A stretch of DNA of 9,723 nucleotides from Vibrio sp. (GTDB taxonomy: Bacteria > Pseudomonadota > Gammaproteobacteria > Enterobacterales > Vibrionaceae). The first letter of the stretch is position 1. Every line of letters begins with the position of its first letter. The DNA is taken from contig SLFB01000254.1 in the NCBI GenBank assembly GCA_007124475.1, forward strand, positions 1 to 9,723, read 5' to 3'. Position numbers and translations under genes: made by a program. Below the pieces are notes generated by a model. It searched no databases, was not told the DNA's origin, and worked only from the letters and a program-made list of their open reading frames with translations. Below are positions 1-6,025 of this stretch, piece by piece.

Positions 1-836
1 AAAAATGGCGCGAGCTCAGTCCCTTTTTTTAACGCATCTTGAGCAGCACTTTCCAAAGAGCGAACCGATGTAGTTCCAACAGCAATCACCCGTCCACCAC
101 GAGCTTTGGTCGCAGCAATCGCATCAACAACTTCCTGCGATACTTCAACATACTCAGCATGCATATGGTGATCGTTGATATTCTCAACTCTTACCGGCTG
201 AAAGGTACCCGCTCCAACGTGTAAAGTCACATAAGCGAACTCGACACCTTTCGCTTTTATCTTGTCTAGTAGAGGTTGATCAAAATGCAACCCCGCGGTT
301 GGTGCAGCCACCGCGCCGGGTTTCTGATTATAAACCGTTTGATAACGCTCTTTATCTGTCTCTTCATCAGGCCGATCAATATAAGGTGGTAACGGCATAT
401 GACCAATGTGATTAAGAATACCTAACACGCTTGTTTCAGCATGAAAACGAATCTCAAACAAGGCATCATGACGGGCCACCATCGTAGCTACATATTGATC
501 TTGTTCACCAAGATAAAGTTCAGTTCCTGGTTTAGGCGGTTTAGAACTTCTAACATGAGCTAAAATAGAATGCTCATCCAGCATACGTTCAACAAGAACC
601 TCTAGTTTACCGCCACTAGCTTTACGACCGAACATACGTGCAGGTATAACCCGGGTATTGTTAAACACCAACAAATCGCCAGGTTCAACATAATTAAATA
701 CATCGGTAAATTCACCATCAACAACCGTTCCGCTATTACCGTCTAAACGTAATAAACGACTATCAGTTCGTTGTGTCTTTGGATAACGAGCAATTAACTC
801 ATCTGGAAGGTCAAAATGAAAATCTGAAACTTGCAT
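1..836 (-). CDS. queA: S-adenosylmethionine:tRNA ribosyltransferase-isomerase, QueA (3' end beyond window)
   Basis: QueA transfers and isomerises the ribose part of SAM onto 7-aminomethyl-7-deazaguanine in tRNA, giving epoxyqueuosine; it is a cytoplasmic step of queuosine synthesis. I translated the minus strand from the ATG at 836 and found 278 uninterrupted codons before the left edge. The family usually has about 350 residues, so roughly the last fifth is missing. Family hallmarks are the start MQVSDFHFDLPDELIA, then RYPKTQRTDSRLL, DLLVFNNTRVIPAR, GHMPLPPYI, the block AAPTAGLHF, HVGAGTFQPV, HMHAEY and AVGTTSVR. Only a weak AG-rich stretch (AAGAAAGAG) precedes the start. In related bacteria tgt, yajC and secDF follow downstream, which here would lie outside the window. 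The gene is divergent from the CBS-domain gene. Identification is very secure; only the 3' end is unseen. Confidence 0.96.
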   Translation of the reverse strand, partial: MQVSDFHFDLPDELIARYPKTQRTDSRLLRLDGNSGTVVDGEFTDVFNYVEPGDLLVFNNTRVIPARMFGRKASGGKLEVLVERMLDEHSILAHVRSSKPPKPGTELYLGEQDQYVATMVARHDALFEIRFHAETSVLGILNHIGHMPLPPYIDRPDEETDKERYQTVYNQKPGAVAAPTAGLHFDQPLLDKIKAKGVEFAYVTLHVGAGTFQPVRVENINDHHMHAEYVEVSQEVVDAIAATKARGGRVIAVGTTSVRSLESAAQDALKKGTELAPF

Positions 837-887
837 GGCTCTTTCTTGATTATTTACAGTTAGCGACCGTTCAATTCGCGGCGCAAC

Positions 888-916
888 AGTATATACCGTC
901 ATAGACTTAAGATACA
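888..916 (-). promoter_or_regulatory. Possible queA promoter
   Basis: Reading towards queA, a TATACT hexamer at 893-888 resembles a sigma-70 -10 box and lies about 50 bp before the ATG. The -35 position 17 bp further up (TGTATC, 916-911) is a poor match. A TTGAAC at about 874-869 could be an alternative -35, but its -10 would fall almost at the start codon. This is a by-eye call only. Confidence 0.25.
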
Positions 917-994
917 GAAATGTTGCCCTTTTACGCATCTGTAAATGAAATCGGATTGTAATCAAAAGTGACGACCAAAAATCGACCTAACTCT

Positions 995-1023
995 CAGATA
1001 TTTCCCTCTAGAAAAACTATACT
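995..1023 (+). promoter_or_regulatory. Probable promoter of the CBS-domain gene
   Basis: TATACT at 1018-1023 matches five of six positions of the sigma-70 -10 consensus. It stands 17 bp after CAGATA (995-1000), a weak -35 sharing three bases with TTGACA. A transcript starting near 1030 would have a leader of about 140 nt containing the whole ERIC-like palindrome at 1041-1140. The rest of the 334-bp spacer between queA and this gene shows nothing else I can support. Confidence 0.4.
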
Positions 1024-1040
1024 TTATTTAAATTTAGCTA

Positions 1041-1140
1041 CAGCCAAACAAACAGCTTGAAGTTGCAAGTCGCCAGCATGCGCAGGCGATGAGAGTAGGA
1101 TTAACGAATCACAGATGCAACATCAAGTAAGAAGGGTATA
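1041..1140 (+). repeat. Short ERIC-like palindromic repeat (copy A)
   Basis: The element ends in GGGTATA at 1140, the terminal motif of ERIC/intergenic repeat units. Its ends form an inverted repeat: CTTGAAGTTGCA at 1056-1067 pairs with TGCAACATCAAG at 1116-1127 with one mismatch. Inside, TCGCC (1070-1074) pairs with GGCGA (1085-1089) around a GCATGC-centred loop. The right end aligns by eye with the ERIC end as remembered: TGCA, then AAGTA, then GGGTATA. At about 100 bp it is shorter than the usual 127-bp unit and lacks a recognisable TATACCC at the left. It lies in the presumed leader of the CBS-domain gene, ending 19 bases before its ribosome binding site. Confidence 0.6.
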
Positions 1141-1158
1141 TGTTCCATCATAAAAAAG

Positions 1159-1164
1159 AAGGAG
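1159..1164 (+). promoter_or_regulatory. Ribosome binding site fixing the CBS-gene start
   Basis: AAGGAG at 1159-1164 is followed by six bases and then ATG at 1171. An in-frame TTG at 1165 directly abuts this site and cannot be the start, so the ATG at 1171 is chosen. Confidence 0.75.
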
Positions 1165-1170
1165 TTGGTT

Positions 1171-1641
1171 ATGATCAAAGTTGAAGACATGATGACTCGC
1201 AACCCACATACCTTGTTGCGAAACCACACGATAGCCGACGCCCGTAATATGATGAAAGCCTTAGATATTCGCCATATTCCGATCGTTGATGCTAACCGCC
1301 GCTTATTGGGGATAGTGACTCATCGTGATGTGTTATCAGCTCAGGAATCAAGCTTATACCATCAAGTAGCCAGCACCCCACATACTGAAGTCACACCATT
1401 ATTTGAAGTTATGCATACTGGGGTAATGACAGTTTCACCACAAGCCGGTTTGAAACAAAGCGCTTTGTATATGCAAAAACATAAAGTCGGTTGCCTGCCT
1501 GTAGTAAACAAGGGAGAGCTAGTTGGTATTATTACCGATACTGACTTTGTGGCTATCGCGATTAATCTACTTGAGTTGCAAGAAAACAGTGAGCCAGATG
1601 AAGTCGAAACTGATGACAGCTTTGACCCTAAATCGCTGTAG
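1171..1641 (+). CDS. Two-CBS-domain protein, AcuB-like
   Basis: This is a 156-residue soluble protein made almost entirely of a tandem CBS pair (Bateman module), the kind that binds adenine nucleotides or SAM. CBS 1 spans about residues 4-58 and has MMTRNP and GIVTHRD (47-53). CBS 2 spans about 78-132 and has the matching VMTVSP and GIITDTD (119-125). An acidic tail of about 20 residues (EPDEVETDD) follows. There is no enzyme or membrane domain, so any role is probably regulatory through a partner. Homologues are often annotated as acetoin-utilisation protein AcuB, but no acetoin genes are present and I would not assign that function. The gene converges on aceA. The start is set by AAGGAG six bases upstream of 1171; its leader contains ERIC-like copy A. 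Confidence 0.88.
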   Translation: MIKVEDMMTRNPHTLLRNHTIADARNMMKALDIRHIPIVDANRRLLGIVTHRDVLSAQESSLYHQVASTPHTEVTPLFEVMHTGVMTVSPQAGLKQSALYMQKHKVGCLPVVNKGELVGIITDTDFVAIAINLLELQENSEPDEVETDDSFDPKSL

Positions 1642-1683
1642 AATCATACATCTAGACGGGAAATTTAGTTTCTAATGAAGCAT

Positions 1684-1731
1684 TGATGAAGCATTTTAAC
1701 GCCCATATCATAGCGTAAAAAAGCTTCATCA
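1684..1731 (+). terminator. Hairpin after the CBS-domain gene, possible terminator
   Basis: TGATGAAGC at 1684-1692 pairs perfectly with GCTTCATCA at 1723-1731. The loop can fold further through TTTTAACGC against GCGTAAAA. No true U-run follows (GTTCTCTCTTCG), so it may be a weak terminator or a protective 3' hairpin. The left arm lies in a short direct repeat, ATGAAGCATT at 1675-1684 and 1687-1696. Confidence 0.4.
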
Positions 1732-1770
1732 GTTCTCTCTTCGTTTACACTCTCTAGCGATAGACTTAAG

Positions 1771-1906
1771 TATACTTTCCCTACTTAGAGCTGCAGGGGG
1801 TGTTAGTGACGTTCGTTCACCTCAATCACATAGTCTGTCTATACTCATGGGTATTCTCCCACTGACCGCCTACCTGCACCCCCAAGCGATTTAGGGTCTA
1901 GATATA
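1771..1906 (-). repeat. ERIC-like palindromic repeat (copy B)
   Basis: Read on the minus strand this has the ERIC plan: a TATA-type end at 1906, TGCAGGTAGGCGG (1878-1866), a central arm with CATAGTC-type pairing (about 1842-1820), GTGAACGAACG, then CTGCAGCTCTAAGTA and a final TATA at 1771. The 13-base TGCAGGTAGGCGG is identical in copy C. At about 136 bp it is close to the usual length. The outer end near 1885-1898 diverges from ERIC and instead matches the 3' end of the CBS-domain gene in inverted orientation. It lies between the convergent CBS-domain and aceA genes, in front of the shared terminator. ERIC elements are known from enterobacteria and Vibrio; the assignment here is by eye. Confidence 0.7.
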
Positions 1907-1931
1907 GTACAACTCATTAAAATTTAAATAA

Positions 1932-1965
1932 AAAAAGAGAGGCTGATTAATCGCACTCTCTTTTT
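1932..1965 (-). terminator. Bidirectional rho-independent terminator of aceBA
   Basis: AAAAAGAGAG (1932-1941) and CTCTCTTTTT (1956-1965) form a perfect 10-bp stem around a 14-base loop. On the minus strand the stem is followed by a T-rich tract, and it lies 40 bases past the aceA stop, the right place to end the aceBA transcript. The mirror-image A and T tracts mean it could also stop transcription coming from the CBS-domain gene. Confidence 0.85.
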
Positions 1966-2005
1966 ATTTATCTATCGTGTTTTATGTCATCAGAGTAAGA
2001 TGAAT

Positions 2006-3316
2006 TTAAAACTGCTCTTCTTCGGTTGAGCCTGTTAAAGCCGTAACGGATGATTGACCACCTTGGATAGTATTCGTCATTTTATCAAAGTATCCAGTGC
2101 CGACTTCTTGTTGGTGAGCAACAAATGTATACCCTTTTTCAGCTGCAGCAAATTCTTTGCGTTGCACCATTTCAACATAATGTCGCATGCCTTCACCTTG
2201 AGCGTAAGCATGAGCAAGTTCAAACATGTTAAACCACATATTATGAATGCCGGCTAGTGTGATAAATTGATACTTATAACCCATATTAGCCAGCTCTTGC
2301 TGGAATTTAGCAATGGTTTCGGCGTCAAGATTCTTCTCCCAGTTAAACGAAGGAGAACAGTTATAAGCCAAAAGCTGATCAGGATATTGAGCATGAATAG
2401 CTTCAGCGAACTGTCTCGCTTCTTCCAAATCAGGCTTCGCGGTCTCACACCAAATTAAATCAGCGTAAGGTGCATAAGCTAAACCACGTGAAATGGCTTG
2501 ATCAATCCCTGCACGAACACGATAAAAACCTTCAGCAGTGCGCTCACCAACAATAAAGTCAGCATCATAAGGATCACAATCCGATGTCAATAGGTCAGCA
2601 GCGTTAGCATCGGTACGCGCAATAACAAGAGTCGTGGTCCCAGCCACATCAGCAGCTAAACGAGCTGAAATAAGTTTTTGTACCGCTTCTTGAGTTGGAA
2701 CTAATACTTTACCGCCCATGTGACCGCATTTTTTCACTGATGCTAACTGGTCTTCAAAATGCACCCCAGCGGCTCCTGCATCAATCATAGACTTCATTAA
2801 TTCATACGCATTAAGTACGCCGCCAAAACCCGCTTCTGCATCAGCGACTATGGGTAAAAAGTAATCAACCGCACCTTCATCTTGCGGTGACTGACCATTT
2901 GCCCACTGAATTTGATCCGCGCGACGAAAAGCATTATTAATTCGTTTTACTACGCTTGGTACCGAATCAACGGGATAGAGAGATTGATCTGGGTACATAG
3001 TCCCTGCGGTATTATTATCCGCAGCAACCTGCCAGCCTGATAAATAAATTGCTTCAATGCCGGCTTTCGCTTGTTGCACCGCTTGACCACCTGTCAGAGC
3101 TCCCAAGCAATTCACATATCCCTTTTTAGCACTGCCGTTGACGATCTCCCACAACTTGTCCGCACCACGCTGTGCGATGGTGTTGGCCGGTGTAAAAGAA
3201 CCTCTTAAGTTAACCACATCTTCAGCACTGTAAGTACGTTTTACCTGCTTCCAGCGAGGATTGGTTGCCCAGTCTTTCTCTAATGCTTCGATTTGTTGGC
3301 GGCGAGTTAATGTCAT
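2006..3316 (-). CDS. aceA: Isocitrate lyase
   Basis: Isocitrate lyase cleaves isocitrate to glyoxylate and succinate, the first step of the glyoxylate shunt, in the cytoplasm. The 436-residue product has normal length (E. coli 434). The catalytic loop KKCGHMGGK is intact, with KKCGH at 195-199 and the nucleophile Cys197. Also present are SGWQVAAD (93-100), YPDQSLYP (108-115), the metal-site region VADAEAGFGG (157-166), VHFEDQ (185-190), ARTDA, and the C-terminal substrate region YNCSPSFNW. An AGAGGGA motif lies seven bases before ATG 3316. It is the second gene after aceB, 131 bp downstream with no evident promoter, so probably one operon ended by the terminator at 1932-1965. No aceK follows, unlike in enterobacteria, so isocitrate dehydrogenase phosphorylation is not encoded here. 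Confidence 0.97.
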   Translation of the reverse strand: MTLTRRQQIEALEKDWATNPRWKQVKRTYSAEDVVNLRGSFTPANTIAQRGADKLWEIVNGSAKKGYVNCLGALTGGQAVQQAKAGIEAIYLSGWQVAADNNTAGTMYPDQSLYPVDSVPSVVKRINNAFRRADQIQWANGQSPQDEGAVDYFLPIVADAEAGFGGVLNAYELMKSMIDAGAAGVHFEDQLASVKKCGHMGGKVLVPTQEAVQKLISARLAADVAGTTTLVIARTDANAADLLTSDCDPYDADFIVGERTAEGFYRVRAGIDQAISRGLAYAPYADLIWCETAKPDLEEARQFAEAIHAQYPDQLLAYNCSPSFNWEKNLDAETIAKFQQELANMGYKYQFITLAGIHNMWFNMFELAHAYAQGEGMRHYVEMVQRKEFAAAEKGYTFVAHQQEVGTGYFDKMTNTIQGGQSSVTALTGSTEEEQF

Positions 3317-3339
3317 GATATATCCCTCTTATCTCAATT

Positions 3340-3403
3340 AGGCGCGGCTTAGTGCTTGCGCCTGTTTCGTCCCTATCGCCACTTACTCACAATAACGAGC
3401 AAG
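3340..3403 (-). other. Two hairpins in the aceB-aceA gap
   Basis: Two stem-loops lie in the 131-bp intercistronic gap. AGGCGC (3340-3345) pairs perfectly with GCGCCT (3358-3363). CTTACTC (3382-3388) pairs with GAGCAAG (3397-3403) with one mismatch that can wobble on the minus-strand RNA. Neither is followed by a T-run in the aceA direction, so they are not classical terminators. They may affect mRNA processing or the aceB:aceA ratio. Confidence 0.4.
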
Positions 3404-3447
3404 CTTTGACCTCTATTTCACGTTAATTTATTGATTTTATTTCCCGG

Positions 3448-5085
3448 TTAAGATAAATACTCATAACCAGGAATGGTTAAAAAGTTGTCTAATTCTTCAC
3501 TTGTTGTTAAACGCTCAATTAATTCAGCAGCTTGAGTAAATCTACCTTGAGCAAAACGCTCGGCACCGACTTCTGCTTTAACCACTTCAATTTCCTCAGC
3601 TAAATAATCACGGAATAATTCATTGGTTACCACCTGACCATTATCGAGTGTTTTACCATGCTGAATCCATTGCCATATCGAAGCGCGAGAAATCTCAGCG
3701 GTAGCGGCATCTTCCATTAATCCGTAGATGGGCACACAACCATTGCCAGAAATCCAAGCTTCTACGTACTGCAATGCAACCCGAATATTGTGTCGCATGC
3801 CTTGCTCAGTTCGAGGTCCATCACATGGAGCCAGTAGCTCTTGGGCACTGATTGGTGCATCCGAGAAACGAGTGACATCCAGCTGATTACAACGCTCCCC
3901 TAACACTTGATTGAAGACCTCCATCGCGGTATCGGCAAGACCGGGATGAGCAACCCAGGTTCCATCATGACCATTAGTAGCTTCAAGTAATTTGTCATGA
4001 CGAATTTTTTCTAGTACTTGCTGATTGATAGCCGGATCTTTGGCCGGAATAAAGGCAGCCATCCCCCCCATAGCGAAAGCGCCTCGGCGATGACAGGTAT
4101 AAATTAATAGTCGAGAATAAGCATTCAGAAATGGCTTATCCATGGTAACCACTTGACGATCTGGCAGTACGCGTTCTGGGTGTTTTTTCAGTGTTTTGAT
4201 ATAACTGAAGATATAATCCCAACGTCCACAGTTAAGACCAACAATATGCTCCTTGAGAGCAAACAATATCTCATCCATCTGGAACACAGCTGGCAAAGTT
4301 TCAATTAATACCGTAGCTTTAATAGTTCCAGTATCTAAACCAAAATAATCTTCAGTAAAATGGAAAACCTCACTCCACCATTGTGCTTCTTGATAGGCTT
4401 GTAGTTTAGGTAGATAAAAATAAGGACCGCTTCCTTTTTTTAGTAGCGCTTTATGGTTATTAAAAAAGTACAAAGCAAAATCAAACAAAGCACCAGGAAT
4501 CACTTTACCGTCAAATAAGACATGCTTTTCTTTAAGGTGTAAGCCGCGTACACGGCAAATTAACACCGCAGGGTCACTGTTTAGTTGGTAATACTTACCA
4601 TTATCGGGATTGGTATAATTGATGGTTCCATTCACTGCATCACGTAGATTTACTTGACCATCAAGTAATTGCTTCCAAGCTGGTGACATGGAATCTTCAA
4701 AATCAGCCATGAATACTTTAACATTCGCATTTAAAGCATTAATGACCATTTTACGGTCCGTTGGACCGGTAATTTCCACTCGTCGATCTTGTAAATCATC
4801 GGGAATACCAAGAATTTTCCAACTGCCCTCGCGAATATCCTGAGTGTGTTCTAAAAAATCAGGTAATTTCCCTTGATCCACTTGTGCTTGTTGAGCTTCT
4901 CTAGCCGCCAATAATTCATCAATCTGGGGAGCGAAGTGATGACAAAGATCAGCGAGAAAAGTCTGTGCTTCAAGGGGAAAAACTGTCTGATGCTCAAAGG
5001 ATAAATAGCCTTTGATGTCTAACTTTCCTTGGTATTTGCTATTGTCCGTGGTAGCTGACAATGAATCTGGAGTTTGAGTAAACAT
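3448..5085 (-). CDS. aceB: Malate synthase A
   Basis: Malate synthase condenses glyoxylate with acetyl-CoA to malate, completing the glyoxylate shunt begun by AceA. The 545-residue product is of the A type (E. coli AceB about 533). The family signature KEHIVGLNCGRWDYIF lies at 278-293. Other conserved blocks are ITGPTDRKM (105-113), VFMADFEDS (124-132), the Arg-bearing ICRVRGLHL (176-184), IETLPAVFQMDEI (261-273), the histidine/arginine patch around TCHRRGAFAMGGM, and GLMEDAATAEISR (455-467), whose Asp459 should be the catalytic base. The N-terminal 20 residues are extended and polar. A GGAAGGA motif precedes ATG 5085; a second, out-of-frame ATG starts five bases earlier at 5090. It is the first gene of aceBA, with a long AT-rich region upstream and no iclR nearby. 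Confidence 0.97.
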   Translation of the reverse strand: MFTQTPDSLSATTDNSKYQGKLDIKGYLSFEHQTVFPLEAQTFLADLCHHFAPQIDELLAAREAQQAQVDQGKLPDFLEHTQDIREGSWKILGIPDDLQDRRVEITGPTDRKMVINALNANVKVFMADFEDSMSPAWKQLLDGQVNLRDAVNGTINYTNPDNGKYYQLNSDPAVLICRVRGLHLKEKHVLFDGKVIPGALFDFALYFFNNHKALLKKGSGPYFYLPKLQAYQEAQWWSEVFHFTEDYFGLDTGTIKATVLIETLPAVFQMDEILFALKEHIVGLNCGRWDYIFSYIKTLKKHPERVLPDRQVVTMDKPFLNAYSRLLIYTCHRRGAFAMGGMAAFIPAKDPAINQQVLEKIRHDKLLEATNGHDGTWVAHPGLADTAMEVFNQVLGERCNQLDVTRFSDAPISAQELLAPCDGPRTEQGMRHNIRVALQYVEAWISGNGCVPIYGLMEDAATAEISRASIWQWIQHGKTLDNGQVVTNELFRDYLAEEIEVVKAEVGAERFAQGRFTQAAELIERLTTSEELDNFLTIPGYEYLS

Positions 5086-5796
5086 AGCATCCTTCCTTAG
5101 ACCATATCTGTATATTTTGAGCTGTTGTATTAATAGCGGATAAGCTGATTAACGTTCATGACATTTTCGCCTGACATGATTACCTTACTGACACCAACGT
5201 TATCGCCTAGTAAAACCAAACAACGAGACATAAATGACACTTGTAACTTTAAAACAACAAAAAGACATCATTTAAAAAGTCATTTATCGAGCAAAATCAT
5301 AAATATTCGTTTTGAAGAAGGCATTAACGCCCTCTACCAATCAATAAAAATAATCTCGACTAAGCATTTGCAAACATTAACCTATAAAGCTTTACAATAA
5401 AAGAGAGCAGGTTAACACAGCGTTAAATTTGAAGTTTTATTCCGTTTCAAACCACCGTTTAATAAATAGCAGAAAAATGTAAATCATTACGTAATTTAAT
5501 TACACAGAAAATAATAGAGGAATATCGTTTTAAACAAACGTTCAAAACAAAACCATTAATAATACTAGGCAAAAAGAGGGGTTATATAGAGATAGACAAG
5601 AAGCCCTTAAACAAGGACTAGAAATAACTCTGTGAAATTAACAGTGTCAAATTAAACGATTTTATGAAAACTTCAAAATATTACAGCTGTAAAATTTTAC
5701 AAAAAAACAAGTTCAAGCAGAGTAATAGGCTAGCATATCGCAATAAAAAAGAGGTTTAATCTAGGTTTAAATTAGAATGCCAGACAAGTATAGAGT
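5086..5796. other. AT-rich non-coding spacer upstream of aceB
   Basis: About 710 bases hold no gene I can support on either strand. The first 75 bases should carry the aceB promoter and leader: on the minus strand a TATACA sits about 25 bases before the GGAAGGA site, but no good -35 is spaced from it. A 9-bp inverted repeat (ATAAATGAC at 5230-5238, GTCATTTAT at 5279-5287) surrounds a 40-base loop. GGCATTAACGCC lies near 5320, and AGGTTTAA occurs twice about 5752-5770. TGTGA near 5631 lacks a partner half-site for CRP. A 5158-5400 reading frame lacks a ribosome binding site. The composition is more AT-rich than the genes, which fits a regulatory or nucleoid-protein-binding region or decayed sequence. 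Confidence 0.5.
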
Positions 5797-5978
5797 TATA
5801 CCCAAACAAATTGGAGTTGCAGGTAGGCGGCAAGTGAGTGAAAAATTTGCTTGGAACAAATTTGGATAGCCGTTGGTAAGAGCCACGGATAGCTCTCATC
5901 ATCCCCTTAAACATAGACAAGCGATGCGATTAAGGAGGCGTGTTTTTCAAGTCATTGGGAGGCAGGTCCGTAAGATAG
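5797..5978 (+). repeat. Decayed, enlarged ERIC-like repeat (copy C)
   Basis: The left arm is a clear ERIC end: TATACCC at 5797, then GGAGTTGCAGGTAGGCGG, GCAAGTGAGTGAA to about 5841. The central part ATAGACA...GATGCGATTAAGG (5913-5935) aligns with the centre of copy B, and GCAGGTCCGTAAGATAG (5962-5978) resembles a worn right arm, though the final GGGTATA is absent. Between left arm and centre are about 60 extra bases (5842-5900) containing a perfect 7-bp stem, AAATTTG/CAAATTT (5844-5864). It lies 3' of the gene ending at 6026 and would be in its 3' untranslated region. The boundaries on the right are uncertain. Confidence 0.55.
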
Positions 5979-5982
5979 CAGA

Positions 5983-5999
5983 GCCTAGCAAATCTAGGC
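5983..5999 (-). terminator. Weak hairpin after the dnaQ-linked gene
   Basis: GCCTAG (5983-5988) and CTAGGC (5994-5999) form a perfect 6-bp stem with a five-base loop, 26 bases past the stop at 6026. The bases that follow on the minus strand (TCTGCTATCTT) are only partly T-rich, so termination efficiency is doubtful. Confidence 0.3.
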
Positions 6000-6025
6000 C
6001 CTTATAAACTAAGAGGTTGATAATA

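Noticed and set aside
1165..1170. TTG start for the CBS-domain gene, two codons upstream of the ATG
   Set aside because: The TTG directly abuts the AAGGAG site, leaving no spacer; ATG 1171 has normal spacing and matches the family start.
2054..2458. Several 60-70 codon frames inside aceA on both strands
   Set aside because: They are overlapped by the intact isocitrate lyase frame and have no features of their own.
5158..5400. An 80-codon open frame on the plus strand upstream of aceB
   Set aside because: It has no ribosome binding site, a composition like the surrounding AT-rich spacer, no recognisable domain, and overlaps the likely aceB promoter region.
5628..5655. Possible CRP site (TGTGA near 5631) in the aceB upstream region
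   Set aside because: The second half-site does not match TCACA at the required spacing.
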